Counted from the first letter of the stretch, positions 53,226 to 63,478 are shown. The stretch: DNA of 64,000 nucleotides from Cellulomonas fulva (GCF_018531375.1 NZ_JAHBOH010000001.1:1674001-1738000); one strand, 5' to 3'. The notes: generated from the letters alone by a model not told the origin. Program-made: numbers and translations.

Positions 53226-53939
53226 ATGAGCGCGCGGGTGCTGGTCCTCGTCGGGCGTGGCCGGTACGGCGACCCGTGGCACGACCACGCCGCGCAGGCC
53301 GACGAGGTCGCACGGCTGCTGCGCGCGGACGGTCACGACGTGCGCGTGCGCAGCACGTTCCCGACGACCTTCGCGGACCTCGGCGAGTGGGTCCCGGCGC
53401 TGCTCGTCGTGACGTCGGGCCGCGCCGAGGACGTCTCCGACACCGACGACGAGTGGCGCGCGTTCCACGACGCGCGGCAGGAGCTGGTGGCCCGCGGGGC
53501 CGCCGTGCTGGGGCTGCACCAGGCCGCCAACACGTTCGCCGACGACCCGCGCTGGGCCGCGACGCTGGGCGGCCGGTGGGTCGAGGGCCGCTCGTGGCAC
53601 CCGCCGCACGGCACCGCGACGTTCCGGGTGGTCGACGACGAGCACGCGGTCACGTGGGGTCGCACCGCCGTGACCGCGGACGACGAGCGCTACGCCGACC
53701 TGGAGGTCGCGCCGGGCTCCCGCGTGCTCGTCGTCGCGGACGTGGCGGCCGACGAGGCGGAGCCGCACGGCACACCCGGAGCGCACCCGGTGGTGTGGGC
53801 CGCACCCGGCGACGGCCGCGTGCTCTACGACGCACTCGGCCACGACCCGCGCTCGTTCGCGTCCCCGGACCGGCGCGCCCTGCTGGCCGCCGAGCTCGCC
53901 TGGCTGCTGGAGCCCGCACCCGCCGGCGACGCCTCGTGA
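53226..53939 (+). CDS. ThuA-like domain protein
   Basis: A 237-residue protein of the ThuA (trehalose utilisation) fold, a glutamine-amidotransferase-like domain. Seen are ARVLVLVGRGRYGDPWHDHA, LVVTSGRAEDVSDTDDEWRA, GAAVLGLHQAANTFADDPRW and WAAPGDGRVLYDALGHDPRS, with the HDPRSF ending typical of the family. No catalytic Cys is placed as in true amidotransferases. Substrate unknown; sugar metabolism is likely. It stands apart from its neighbours. Confidence 0.85.
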   Translation: MSARVLVLVGRGRYGDPWHDHAAQADEVARLLRADGHDVRVRSTFPTTFADLGEWVPALLVVTSGRAEDVSDTDDEWRAFHDARQELVARGAAVLGLHQAANTFADDPRWAATLGGRWVEGRSWHPPHGTATFRVVDDEHAVTWGRTAVTADDERYADLEVAPGSRVLVVADVAADEAEPHGTPGAHPVVWAAPGDGRVLYDALGHDPRSFASPDRRALLAAELAWLLEPAPAGDAS

Positions 53940-54092
53940 CCGCAGGGATGGCCGCACCGGACGTGCCCGTGACGGGCACCGATGCTGCGACCACGGCTGC
54001 GTCCACGACGTCCACTGCTAGATCCACGGCCCACACCGTCCGCGCGCCGGCCGACGACCGCTCGGGGCCGGTGGGCGGGGGAGGATGGGGGC

Positions 54093-55652
54093 GTGAGCGT
54101 GCCGGGGAGTGAGCCAGGGCTGGTCGACGGGCTGCGGCAGGACCTGGAGCGCGCCGCGTTCCGGGTGGAGCACGTCGAGGACGTGCTGGGCGGCGTCGCG
54201 GCGGCGGCGCTGCACCGCGAGGAGACGGTCCCGGCGCTGCGGGCGACCGCCGACGCGCTCGTCGGGCAGGACGCGCAGTCCCGCGACGTGGCCGCGCTGA
54301 CCCGGCTGTTCGTGCTCGGCGCGGGCGCGCCGCGGCAGGCGGTGGACCTCGCGCTGCCGAGCCTGCGGACGGCGGGCGCCGAGCAGCTCGGGCTCGTCGT
54401 CGCGGCCGGGAACGGCGCCGACGACGAGGTCCGGGCCCGGGTGGACCTGCGGCCGTACGCCGCGGTCGACGGCCACGGCGAGGCCCACTGGTGGATCGCG
54501 TCGGACCTGGGCGAGATGGCCACGGGCGGCGCGCTGCGGACGGACCACGTGCTGGGCGTCGGCGGAGCGTCGACGACGCTCGCGCAGGTGACCGTGCGCG
54601 ACCGCCGGCGCCGCGCGCTCGACCTGGGCACGGGCTGCGGGATCCAGGCGCTGCACGCCGCGCGGCACACCGACCACGTCACGGCGACGGACATCTCCGC
54701 GCGGGCACTGGCGTTCGCGCGCCTCAACGCGGCCCTGGCGGGCGCGGAGCTGGACCTGCGGGAGGGCTCGATGCTCGAGCCGGTCGCGGGTGAGGCGTTC
54801 GACCTCGTCGTGAGCAACCCGCCCTTCGTCATCACGCCGCGCCGCCCGGACGTCCCGGCCTACGAGTACCGCGACGGCGGCCGCGCGGGCGACGACCTGG
54901 TGCGCGACCTGGTCGCCGGCGTCGGGCAGGTGCTCGCGCCCGGCGGCGTGGCGCAGCTGCTGGGCAACTGGGAGGTGCGGCGCGGGCAGGAGTGGCACGA
55001 GCGCGTGGGCGAGTGGCTCGACGCCTCGGGCCTCGACGGCTGGGTGGTGCAGCGCGAGCTGCTGGACCCGGCGCAGTACGCCGAGACGTGGATCCGCGAC
55101 GGCGGCACCACGCCCGAGCGCAGCCCGGACGAGTGGGCGGTGCGGTACGGCGCGTGGCTGGACGACTTCGCGTCGCGGGACGTCGAGGCCGTCGGGTTCG
55201 GCATCGTCACGCTGCGGCGTCCGTCCGACGAGCGTGCGGCGGGGTCGCGGCTGCGCCGCCTCGAGGAGGTCACCGGCACCGTGCGCCAGCCGCTCGGGCC
55301 GGCCGTGGCCGCGAGCCTGGCCGCGCAGGACTGGCTCGCCGCCCACGACGACGACGCCCTGGCGCGCACCCGGCTGGTGGTCGCCCCCGACGTCACCGAG
55401 GAGCGCTACCTGACGCCCGGCGACCCCGACCCCCGGGTGGTGCTGCTGCGCCAGGGCGGCGGGTTCGGCCGCGCCGTCCAGCTCGGCACCGCCACGGCGG
55501 GGTTCGTCGGGGCGTGCGACGGCGAGCTCGAGGTCGGGCAGATCGTCGCCGCTCTGGGTGCGCTGCTCGGGGTCGGCGCGGACGCGGTGGCGGCCGAGGT
55601 GCTGCCGACCGCGCGCGGCCTGGTGGCGGACGGCCTCCTGCTCGTGCCGTAG
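54093..55652 (+). CDS. Class I SAM-dependent methyltransferase (HemK/RsmC-like)
   Basis: A 519-residue protein with an N-terminal helical domain, a central methyltransferase domain and a C-terminal winged-helix-like extension, the actinobacterial DUF7059/DUF7782 arrangement. The SAM site is RALDLGTGCGIQALHAARHT and the substrate motif FDLVVSNPPFVIT (NPPF), typical of N-methylation of glutamine or nucleic acid bases. The GTG at 54093 (VSVPGSEPGLVD) follows a G-rich tract. Convergent with the photolyase with only 7 bases between. The target is not known. Confidence 0.86.
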   Translation: MSVPGSEPGLVDGLRQDLERAAFRVEHVEDVLGGVAAAALHREETVPALRATADALVGQDAQSRDVAALTRLFVLGAGAPRQAVDLALPSLRTAGAEQLGLVVAAGNGADDEVRARVDLRPYAAVDGHGEAHWWIASDLGEMATGGALRTDHVLGVGGASTTLAQVTVRDRRRRALDLGTGCGIQALHAARHTDHVTATDISARALAFARLNAALAGAELDLREGSMLEPVAGEAFDLVVSNPPFVITPRRPDVPAYEYRDGGRAGDDLVRDLVAGVGQVLAPGGVAQLLGNWEVRRGQEWHERVGEWLDASGLDGWVVQRELLDPAQYAETWIRDGGTTPERSPDEWAVRYGAWLDDFASRDVEAVGFGIVTLRRPSDERAAGSRLRRLEEVTGTVRQPLGPAVAASLAAQDWLAAHDDDALARTRLVVAPDVTEERYLTPGDPDPRVVLLRQGGGFGRAVQLGTATAGFVGACDGELEVGQIVAALGALLGVGADAVAAEVLPTARGLVADGLLLVP

Positions 55653-55659
55653 CGGCGGG

Positions 55660-57051
55660 TCAGCGCGCGGCGCGCTCGGCCTTGCCGCGCTGCAGGTCGG
55701 CGAGCGCGCGCTCGCGCTCCCGCGCGTGGTCGACCAGCCGCTCGGGGTAGTCGGCAGGCCGGGTGAGCCCGAGGTCCCACGGCCGGTGCACCGCCGCCCC
55801 CGCGACCTCCCGCAGCTCGGGCACCCAGCGCCGCACGTAGTCCCCGTCGGGGTCGAACTTCTCGCCCTGGGTCACGGGGTTGAAGACCCGGAAGTACGGC
55901 GCGGCGTCGCGCCCTGTGCCCGCGACCCACTGCCAGTTGAGCTGGTTCTGGGCGACGTCGCCGTCGACCAGGTGCGCCAGGAAGTGCTCGGCGCCGCGCT
56001 GCCACGGCACGTGCAGGTCCTTGACCAGGAACGACGCGACGACCATCCGGACGCGGTTGTGCATCCAGCCGGTCGCGAGCAGCTGCCGCATCCCCGCGTC
56101 GACCAGCGGGTAGCCGGTCCGGCCCGCGCACCACGCCTCGAACGCGGCGTCCGCCGCCGCGCCCCGCGCCCAGGCGTCGTCGGGCAGCACCGGCCGCAGC
56201 GAACGCGTCCGCGCCCCCGGGTGGTGCCACAGCACGTCGGCGTGGAACTCGCGCCAGACGAGCTCGGACCGGAACCGCGTGACGTCGTCGGCCGACGGTC
56301 CGCCGGCCCTCCGGGGCAGCGCCGCCAGGTCCGCGAGCAGCGTGCGGGGATGGATCTCGCCCCACTTCAGCGGCACCGACATGACGGACGTGGCGTCCAG
56401 GTCCGGCCGGTCGCGGGCCGACGCGTACCCGGCGAGGCCGTCCTCGAGGTACGCGTGCCAGCGCCGGAGCGCCGCGTGCTCGCCCGCCGCCGGGAGCCGC
56501 GCCTCGGTCGCGGGCGCGTCCGGCAGCGGGTCGGACCGGACCTGCGCCCACGGGATCGCCCGCGGACGGGGTGCGGGCGCCGCCCAGCCGTGGTCGAGCC
56601 ACGCGCGCCGGAAGGGGGTGAAGACCTGGAACGGCTCGCCCGCCTGCGTGGTGAGCCGGCCCGGTCCGACGGCGTAGGGCGAGCCGGTCGGCACCAGCGC
56701 CGCGTCCCCGAGCGCCCGGACGACGGCGTCGTCACGCTGCCGCCCGTACGGCTCGGTGGCGGCGGTGACGTGCACCTCGGCCGCCCCGACCTCGCGGGCG
56801 ACCGCCGGCACCACCTCCTGCGCGCGCCCGTGCCGCACGACGAGCCGCCCGTCGCACGACTCCGCGAGGGCCGCGAGGCTCGCGGCGAGGTACGCGAGCC
56901 GCGGCCGCCCCGAGGTCCGCCACAGCGCGGGGTCGAGCACGTACAGGGCCACCACCTCGTCGCCGGCGTCGCGCGCCGCCCGCACCGCGGCGCCCAGGGC
57001 CGGGTTGTCGGCCAGCCGGAGGTCGCGGCGGAACCAGTGCACGACGGGCAT
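55660..57051 (-). CDS. phr: Deoxyribodipyrimidine photolyase
   Basis: Light-driven repair of cyclobutane pyrimidine dimers, 463 residues. The N-terminal alpha/beta domain is HWFRRDLRLADNPALGAAVR and the FAD domain is well conserved: MSVPLKWGEIHPRTLL, FRSELVWREFHADVLWHHPG, YPLVDAGMRQLLATGWMHNR, VRMVVASFLVKDLHVPWQRG and QLNWQWVAGTGRDAAPYFRV. Start at ATG 57051. Divergent from proC. The photolyase (rather than cryptochrome) reading rests on the kept FAD and Trp residues. Confidence 0.94.
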   Translation of the reverse strand: MPVVHWFRRDLRLADNPALGAAVRAARDAGDEVVALYVLDPALWRTSGRPRLAYLAASLAALAESCDGRLVVRHGRAQEVVPAVAREVGAAEVHVTAATEPYGRQRDDAVVRALGDAALVPTGSPYAVGPGRLTTQAGEPFQVFTPFRRAWLDHGWAAPAPRPRAIPWAQVRSDPLPDAPATEARLPAAGEHAALRRWHAYLEDGLAGYASARDRPDLDATSVMSVPLKWGEIHPRTLLADLAALPRRAGGPSADDVTRFRSELVWREFHADVLWHHPGARTRSLRPVLPDDAWARGAAADAAFEAWCAGRTGYPLVDAGMRQLLATGWMHNRVRMVVASFLVKDLHVPWQRGAEHFLAHLVDGDVAQNQLNWQWVAGTGRDAAPYFRVFNPVTQGEKFDPDGDYVRRWVPELREVAGAAVHRPWDLGLTRPADYPERLVDHARERERALADLQRGKAERAAR

Positions 57052-57211
57052 CCCGCGACGCTAGTGGGCCGGCCGCGGGGACGCTCGTCGGCGCCGGTGC
57101 CGCCCGGACCCCGGGTACGCGACCCGGCGTGCGTCGGCGGGTCGATAGGCTCGCGGGCGTCGTCGGCCGTCGGGCCGACGGGCACGGGCGGCACGACGAG
57201 CGAGGTGGGTC

Positions 57212-58051
57212 ATGACCGGGGCGACGAGCGAGGACACGCGCGGCGGGACCACGCCGACGGTCGCGGTGCTGGGCGGCGGCGTGATGGGCGAGGCGCTGCT
57301 CTCGGCGCTGCTCACCGGCGGCTGGTCGGCGGACCGGTTGGAGGTCGTCGAGAAGGCGACGCGCCGGGCCGACGAGCTGGCGGACCGGTACGGGGTGCGG
57401 ACCGGTGACTCTTCCGCGCAGGCCGCGGCGCGCGCGGACGTCGTGCTGCTCGCCGTGAAGCCGAACGTCGTCGCCGCGGTGCTCACCGAGATCGCGCCCG
57501 TGCTGCGTGGCGGCACGCTCGTCGTGAGCGTCGCGGCGGGCGTGCCGATCGCGACGTACGAGGCCGCGCTGCCCACCGGCACGCCCGTGGTCCGGGTCAT
57601 GCCGAACACGCCCGCGGTCGTCGGGAAGGGTGCCAGCGCGATCGCGCCCGGCGCGCACGCGGGCGAGGGGCACCTGGTGCTCGTCGAGCGCGTCCTGGGC
57701 GCGACCGGCCTCGTGGTCCGCGTCGCGGAGAAGGACCTGGACGCGGTGACGGCGATCTCCGGCTCCGGCCCGGCGTACGCGTTCTACCTGATCGACGCGA
57801 TGGCGGAGGCCGGTGTGCTCCTGGGCCTGACCCGGGACCTGGCGACGCGCCTGGCGGTGGCGACGGTCGAGGGCGCCGGCGCGCTCGCGGCCCAGGGGGA
57901 GCACCCGGCCGTCCTGCGGGAGCGGGTCTCGTCGCCCGGCGGCACCACGGTCGCGGCGGTGGCCGAGCTGGACGCGCACGGCGTCCGCGCCGGCGTCGTC
58001 GCCGCCGCGCGCGCGGCCCACGCCCGCTCGCAGGAGCTCGCCTCGTCCTGA
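57212..58051 (+). CDS. proC: Pyrroline-5-carboxylate reductase
   Basis: Last step of proline synthesis, NAD(P)H-dependent, 279 residues. Dinucleotide motif VAVLGGGVMGEALLSALL, VVRVMPNTPAVVGKGASAI, and the C-terminal DAVTAISGSGPAYAFYLIDA and VSSPGGTTVAAVAELD motifs that form the decamer site. The ATG at 57212 adds 14 extra residues before the fold. It stands alone; 163 bases to the next gene carry a LacI-type operator. Confidence 0.96.
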   Translation: MTGATSEDTRGGTTPTVAVLGGGVMGEALLSALLTGGWSADRLEVVEKATRRADELADRYGVRTGDSSAQAAARADVVLLAVKPNVVAAVLTEIAPVLRGGTLVVSVAAGVPIATYEAALPTGTPVVRVMPNTPAVVGKGASAIAPGAHAGEGHLVLVERVLGATGLVVRVAEKDLDAVTAISGSGPAYAFYLIDAMAEAGVLLGLTRDLATRLAVATVEGAGALAAQGEHPAVLRERVSSPGGTTVAAVAELDAHGVRAGVVAAARAAHARSQELASS

Positions 58052-58126
58052 CCGCGGGCCTCGCCCGGCCCCGAGGTTGCGGTTCGGTCACGGGGTCGCT
58101 CGGACGGGCGATGGCGCTTGGCAATG

Positions 58127-58140
58127 TGTTAGCGCTCACA
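58127..58140. promoter_or_regulatory. LacI-type operator before the GH43 gene
   Basis: TGTTAGC-GCTCACA: half-sites TGTTAGC and TGTGAGC facing each other, one mismatch from a perfect palindrome and close to the TGTTAGCGCTAACA motif of actinobacterial hemicellulose-type LacI regulators. It lies 74 bases before the GH43 start. Its likely ligand is the LacI protein at 62.5 kb. Confidence 0.7.
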
Positions 58141-58213
58141 TACCATCCGATGGTGACGTTCCCATCGGGGGGCGTCCGACCTCTGCCGGCACCGACGCCG
58201 GCCGGACCGAAGG

Positions 58214-61200
58214 ATGTCGATGACGCTTCCTCGCGCGGCGACCGCCGCACTCACGACCCTCGCGGTGACCGCGGGCACGCTCGTCGGGCTGGTCCCCGCC
58301 GCGTCCGCCGCGGCACCCACGGACGAGCTGATCGCCCACTACGAGCTCGACGAGACCACCGGCAGCACGGTCGCCGACTCGTCGGGCCACGGCCACGACG
58401 CGACCGTCGTCGGCGCACCCACCTGGACCGCGGGCGGCCTGCGGCTGTCCGGCGCCGCGTCGAACGCCAACTACGTCCGACTGCCCGACGGCCTGCTCGC
58501 GGGCAAGGCCTCCGCCACGGTGTCGATGCAGGTCAGGGCGGACGACCTGGCGGGCACCACGGACAACTTCCTGTGGAACTTCGGCGGCTACTCCTCCGCG
58601 AGCGGGACCGGCACGGGCTCGTGGTTCGTCGCGCCCCGCAACGCGCTGCGCACGGTGGTGACCCCCAGCCACTGGTCGGGCGAGCAGAGCGCCACCTGGA
58701 CGGGCAACAAGCTGACCGCCGGGAAGTGGCAGAACGTCACGGCGACGATCGAGCCGAACAGCAGCGGCACGGCGTCGACCATGACGCTGTACGTCGACGG
58801 CGCGCTCGTCGCGACGAACACCAACGTCACGACGACGCCCGCGACGCTGACGGACCACACCCGTAACCGCCTCGGCGGCTCGGCGTACGACGGCGACCGC
58901 GGCTTCCCGGGCACGATCGGCGAGACCCGCGTGTACGGCGCGGCGCTCAGCGCCCAGCAGGTCGCGGACCTCGTCGCCGACGACGCCGCGGACACGGCGG
59001 GCGACGTGCTCGACGCGCTCGACCTGGGCGACACGACGGCGGTCACGGGCGACCTCGCGCTCCCGACGAGCAACGTCACGTGGACGACGAGCGACGCCGC
59101 CGTGGTCACGAGCACCGGCGTGGTCACGCGCCCCGCGGCCGGTCAGAGCGACGCGACCGCGACGCTCACCGCGACCGCGACGGTCGCCGGCCAGACCGCG
59201 ACGCGCGACTTCGTGCTCACGGTCAAGGCCCTCGCCGCGGGCGAGGACCCGATGCCGGCGACGGCGGACCTGAAGAGCTACTTCCCGCTGAACTCGTCGT
59301 ACCCCGGCACCCCCGCGGTGGGCACGACGACGTTCACGGGTGCGACGAACGCGCCCGTGTGGACCGCGACGCACCTCGACGTCACGGGCGGCGGCTACGT
59401 CGCCAACAACGGGGCGACGGGCCTGAGCCTGACCGGCTCGTCGACGCTCTCGATCGACGCGCTGATCCCGTCGGGTGCCACGGTCAACGCGAACAGCACG
59501 CTGCTGACGATCGGCAGCACCGCGACCACCACCAACCTCTCGCTGCACCCGGCCTACGCCGACGGCAAGGCCGCGGCGGTCATCCGCCTGGGCGGCGCGG
59601 TCGTCGCGACGGCGCAGCTCGACCACACGCTCCCGCGCGACGTGTGGCTGAACCTGACGGTGGTGCTGGACGACGCGGCGGACACGCTCACCGTGTTCCA
59701 GGACGGCGCGCAGGTGGCGCAGGCGACGGGCGTCACGACGACGGCGTCGGCGATCGGCACCTCGGTGCTGCGGCTGAACCGCGAGGGCTGGGGCTTCACC
59801 AACCTGGCCTCGAAGTTCCGCGACCTGCGCGTCTACTCGAGCGCGGTGTCCGCGGCGAACGCCACGGCACTGGCCCGGCAGAACGCGCAGTTCGCGTTCG
59901 ACCAGCTGGTCGCGGGCGTGGACCTGCCGGAGTCCGTCACGGACGACGTCACCCTGCCGGGCTCGGGTGCGGTCACCTGGACCTCGTCGGACCCCGCCGT
60001 GGTCTCGGACACGGGTGAGGTCACGCCGCCGGCGCCGGGCGCGGACGACGCGACGGTCACGCTCACCGTGTCCTCGACGCGCGGTGGCCTGACGCTGTCG
60101 CACGACTTCGAGGTCACCGTGCCGGCCGAGCTCTCCGCGGCCGCGAAGGTGGCGGCCGACGCCGCGGCGCTGCGCGTCGACGGCGCGGACGACCTGCGCA
60201 GTATCGTCACGCTCACCGACGAGGGTGCGCAGTTCGGCTCCCCGATCACGTGGACCACGTCCGACGAGGCCGCGCTCGCGCTGGTCGAGGAGGACGGCAC
60301 GGTCTACGCCGAGCCGCAGCGTCCGGCGTACGGGCACGACGCGCTCACCGCGACCCTCACGGCCACGGTCGGCGAGGGCGAGGCGGCGCAGGAGGTCGCG
60401 TTCGAGGTGACCGTCCCGGCGCTCCCGCGCGAGGTCGACGACGAGGGCTACGCGTTCGCCTACTTCACGGCGAACACGGTGGCGGGGGAGAACATCTACC
60501 TCGCGGCCTCGGACGGCAACAACGCGCTCGCCTGGAACGAGCTCAACGACGGCGACGTCGTGCTGACCTCGGAGCTCGGCGAGAAGGGCCTGCGTGACCC
60601 GTTCGTCATCCGCTCGCACGAGGGCGACAAGTTCTTCCTCATCGCGACCGACCTGTCGATCGGCCGCAACGGCGACTGGGGCCGCGCTCAGCAGTGGGGC
60701 AGCCAGTACATCGAGGTGTGGGAGTCCACCGACCTGGTGCACTGGTCCGAGCAGCGGCACGTCAAGGTCTCGCCGGACACCGCGGGCATGACGTGGGCGC
60801 CGGAGGCGTACTGGGACGACGAGCTCGGCGAGTACGTCGTGTTCTGGGCCTCGCGGCTGTTCACCGACGGCACCCACTCCACGTGCATCACCACCGACAG
60901 CGGCACCGGCTGCTACGCGCGGATGATGTACGCGACGACGAAGGACTTCATGACCTTCTCCGCCCCGACGATCTGGCAGGACACGGGCGCCGCCCGCATC
61001 GACACCACGGTGCTCAAGGACGGCGACCACTTCTACCGGTTCACCAAGGACGAGGGCGGCCAGACCGGCTGCACCGACATCATCGCGGAGCGCTCGACGT
61101 CGCTGACCACGGTCACGACGAAGGCGAGCGCCGAGGCGAACACCGGGTGGCAGAACGTCGCGTCGTGCATCGCCCGCAACTCGGGGTTCAACGGCGCGGT

Positions 61201-62248
61201 CGAGGGTCCGACGATCTTCCGGGCCAACCCGGGCGACACCTCGCCGTACGACTACTACCTGTACCTCGACAACTACGGCGGCTCGGGCTACTTCCCGCTG
61301 GGTACGAACGACCTGTCGACCGGTGACTGGTCGATCGCGTCGGGCCAGCTGCCGGCGTCGCGGCACGGCACGGTCATGCCGGTCACGCTCGACCAGTGGC
61401 AGACCCTGACCGGCGCGACGGTCGAGAAGACGGCGTCGACGACGGAGCTCGCCCTCGACGACGGGCGCGTGGCGACCGCGACGGTGACCGCGCTGGACGG
61501 GTACCAGGTCGGTGGCCGGGTGACCTTCACGGCCGGCGACTGGGCGGCCACGGAGTACCTGTCCGCGACCGGCACGGCCACGGCCGAGGTCCCCGCGGGC
61601 GTGGTCGGCACGCTGACCGCGGCCTACGCCGGGACGGCGGAGATCGCGACGAGCACCGGCACGGCGACGCTGCCCAAGGCGGCGTCGTCGGTCACGCTGA
61701 CCCGCTCGGCGGCGACCGTCGCGCACGGCAGCCCGATCACCTTCAAGGCGCGCGTCACGGGGGCGACCACCGGCACGGTGGCGTTCTGGGGCGCGGGCCG
61801 GCGCCTCGGCACGGCCGCGGTCGTGGACGGCGTCGCGACGAAGGTGCTGCGGCTGACCGGCGTCGGGACGACGTCCGTCACCGCGGTCTACTCGGGCACC
61901 GCGACGGTGGCGTCGAGCACGTCGGCGCCCGTGCAGGTCCGGGTCCGCAAGGCCAAGCCGACCTCGATCGCCGTGACCAGCTCGACGTTCGCCTCGGGCA
62001 CGCGCCCGACGATCGTCGTCAAGGTCGGCCGGCTCGAGAACGGCTCCTCCCCGGTGGGCAGGGTCGTCGTGCGGTACGACGGCTGGGTGCGGACCGTGAG
62101 CCTGCCGGCGTCGGCGAAGGGCGTCGTCAAGGTGACGCTCGGCAAGACGCGCACCACGGCGCTGAAGGTCAAGGCGACGTTCCAGCCGACCGATACGGCG
62201 AACGTGGCTCCCCGCTCGACGTCGTGGATGACCATGACGCCGCGCTGA
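58214..62248 (+). CDS. Secreted multi-domain GH43 glycoside hydrolase with two LamG domains
   Basis: A 1344-residue exported enzyme for arabinose-containing polysaccharides. Domains: signal peptide (to about 33), LamG (35-258), bacterial Ig-like (262-345, VTWTTSDAAVVTSTGVVT), LamG (353-560), Ig-like repeats (562-738), GH43 five-blade propeller (about 740-1075), and Ig-like domains (1080-1344). The propeller carries GLRDPFVIRSHEGDKFFLIA with the conserved Asp and AVEGPTIFRAN with the general acid Glu (near 997). The ATG at 58214 or the one at 58220 may start it. GH43 of this class are usually alpha-L-arabinofuranosidases; xylosidase is possible. A hairpin ends it. Confidence 0.9.
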   Translation: MSMTLPRAATAALTTLAVTAGTLVGLVPAASAAAPTDELIAHYELDETTGSTVADSSGHGHDATVVGAPTWTAGGLRLSGAASNANYVRLPDGLLAGKASATVSMQVRADDLAGTTDNFLWNFGGYSSASGTGTGSWFVAPRNALRTVVTPSHWSGEQSATWTGNKLTAGKWQNVTATIEPNSSGTASTMTLYVDGALVATNTNVTTTPATLTDHTRNRLGGSAYDGDRGFPGTIGETRVYGAALSAQQVADLVADDAADTAGDVLDALDLGDTTAVTGDLALPTSNVTWTTSDAAVVTSTGVVTRPAAGQSDATATLTATATVAGQTATRDFVLTVKALAAGEDPMPATADLKSYFPLNSSYPGTPAVGTTTFTGATNAPVWTATHLDVTGGGYVANNGATGLSLTGSSTLSIDALIPSGATVNANSTLLTIGSTATTTNLSLHPAYADGKAAAVIRLGGAVVATAQLDHTLPRDVWLNLTVVLDDAADTLTVFQDGAQVAQATGVTTTASAIGTSVLRLNREGWGFTNLASKFRDLRVYSSAVSAANATALARQNAQFAFDQLVAGVDLPESVTDDVTLPGSGAVTWTSSDPAVVSDTGEVTPPAPGADDATVTLTVSSTRGGLTLSHDFEVTVPAELSAAAKVAADAAALRVDGADDLRSIVTLTDEGAQFGSPITWTTSDEAALALVEEDGTVYAEPQRPAYGHDALTATLTATVGEGEAAQEVAFEVTVPALPREVDDEGYAFAYFTANTVAGENIYLAASDGNNALAWNELNDGDVVLTSELGEKGLRDPFVIRSHEGDKFFLIATDLSIGRNGDWGRAQQWGSQYIEVWESTDLVHWSEQRHVKVSPDTAGMTWAPEAYWDDELGEYVVFWASRLFTDGTHSTCITTDSGTGCYARMMYATTKDFMTFSAPTIWQDTGAARIDTTVLKDGDHFYRFTKDEGGQTGCTDIIAERSTSLTTVTTKASAEANTGWQNVASCIARNSGFNGAVEGPTIFRANPGDTSPYDYYLYLDNYGGSGYFPLGTNDLSTGDWSIASGQLPASRHGTVMPVTLDQWQTLTGATVEKTASTTELALDDGRVATATVTALDGYQVGGRVTFTAGDWAATEYLSATGTATAEVPAGVVGTLTAAYAGTAEIATSTGTATLPKAASSVTLTRSAATVAHGSPITFKARVTGATTGTVAFWGAGRRLGTAAVVDGVATKVLRLTGVGTTSVTAVYSGTATVASSTSAPVQVRVRKAKPTSIAVTSSTFASGTRPTIVVKVGRLENGSSPVGRVVVRYDGWVRTVSLPASAKGVVKVTLGKTRTTALKVKATFQPTDTANVAPRSTSWMTMTPR

Positions 62249-62254
62249 GGTGGT

Positions 62255-62284
62255 GCCGCCCTGGGCCCTCGGGCCCAGGGCGGC
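62255..62284. terminator. Terminator hairpin after the GH43 gene
   Basis: Perfect 14-base arms GCCGCCCTGGGCCC (62255-62268) and its complement (62271-62284), 7 bases past the GH43 stop. With only two loop bases the innermost pairs will open. Confidence 0.7.
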
Positions 62285-62455
62285 GCCCCCGGGGCGGGTC
62301 CGGGCGGGGTCAGGACGACGCCGTGCGGGGCGGTTCGGGGCCCGTCGGGCACGTCGACGGGGTCGCTGGCCCTACGGTACGTAGCAACACACAGGCGGCG
62401 CCGCACGGTGCCGCTGGTCCGCGGCGCTCGGCGCCGCCTCATCGGGGAGCAAGTC

Positions 62456-63478
62456 GTGGCGACTGACACGGGGGCGCGTCCGCCCGCCATGAGCGACGTG
62501 GCGCAGGCCGCGGGCGTCTCGCACCAGACGGTCTCGCGCGTGCTCAACGGGCACCCGAGCGTCCGTCCGGAGACGCGCGAGCGGGTCCAGGACGCGATCG
62601 CGCGCCTGGGCTACCGGCGAAACAGCGCGGCCCGCGCGCTCGTCACCCGGCGCTCCGACACGCTCGGCGTGGTGACGCCGGCCTCGGCCCTGTACGGCCC
62701 GACGAGCACGCTCGTCGCGTTCGAGGAGGCGGCGCGCGAGGCCGGCTGGTACGTCTCGGTCGCGACCATGCGCCGGTTCACCGCGGACTCGATGCGCGCC
62801 TCGGTCGAGCACTTCCTGGACCAGGGCGTCGACGCCCTCGTGGTGATCGCCCCGACGCGCGAGGTCGCGCAGGCGGTCTCCGGCCTCGACGTCCCGGTCC
62901 CCGTGGTCCTCATCTCCTCCGCGCTCGAGCTGCGGGAGAGCGTCGGCGTCCTGTCGGTCGGCGTCGACCAGCGGCTCGGGGCGCGCCTGGCGACCCGGCA
63001 CCTCCTGGCCCGCGGGCACGAGAGCGTGCTGCACGTCGCCGGCCCGCAGGACTGGTTCGACGCGCAGGACCGGCTCGCCGGGTGGCGCGAGGAGTGCGAG
63101 ACGGCCGGCATCGACGTCCCGGCGCCGATCGTCGCCGGCTGGTCCGCGGACGCGGGCTACCAGGTGGGCCGCGAGCTGGCCGCCGGCGTCCTGCCCGCCG
63201 CGATCTTCGCCGCCAACGACCAGCTCGCGCTCGGGCTCGAGCACGCCTTCTGGGACGCGGGCGTGCGCGTGGGCCAGGACGTCGCGATCGTCGGGTTCGA
63301 CGACGAGGTCGGCTCGGCGCACTACCTGCCGCCCCTGACCACGGTCCGGCAGGACTTCGGGCGCCTGGGCGCCCTCGCCATCGACGTGGTCCGGCAGGCG
63401 CTCGCGGGCGAGACCGGCCAGGAGGCGCCGCGCCTGGTGCCGCCCGAGATCGTGGTCCGGCGCAGCTCCGGCGTCTAG
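62456..63478 (+). CDS. LacI-family transcription regulator
   Basis: A 340-residue repressor. N-terminal helix-turn-helix: MSDVAQAAGVSHQTVSRVLN, with GHPSVRPETRERVQDAIARL as hinge approach. The sugar-binding domain has DTLGVVTPASALYGPTSTLV, ARGHESVLHVAGPQDWFDAQ and AAIFAANDQLALGLEHAF, GFDDEVGSAHYLPPLTTVRQ. The GTG at 62456 (VATDTGARPP) has GGGAG upstream; longer reading upstream is Arg-rich. It sits between two operators with the same half-site (58.1 and 63.5 kb), so it most likely controls the GH43 gene and the next one. The effector sugar is unknown. Confidence 0.94.
   Translation: MATDTGARPPAMSDVAQAAGVSHQTVSRVLNGHPSVRPETRERVQDAIARLGYRRNSAARALVTRRSDTLGVVTPASALYGPTSTLVAFEEAAREAGWYVSVATMRRFTADSMRASVEHFLDQGVDALVVIAPTREVAQAVSGLDVPVPVVLISSALELRESVGVLSVGVDQRLGARLATRHLLARGHESVLHVAGPQDWFDAQDRLAGWREECETAGIDVPAPIVAGWSADAGYQVGRELAAGVLPAAIFAANDQLALGLEHAFWDAGVRVGQDVAIVGFDDEVGSAHYLPPLTTVRQDFGRLGALAIDVVRQALAGETGQEAPRLVPPEIVVRRSSGV

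Noticed and set aside
58136..61726. A 1196-residue minus-strand open frame across the GH43 gene
   Set aside because: It is Arg/Val-rich antisense translation of the strongly coding plus strand and has no domain or start context. Many other long frames in this GC-rich window are the same artefact.
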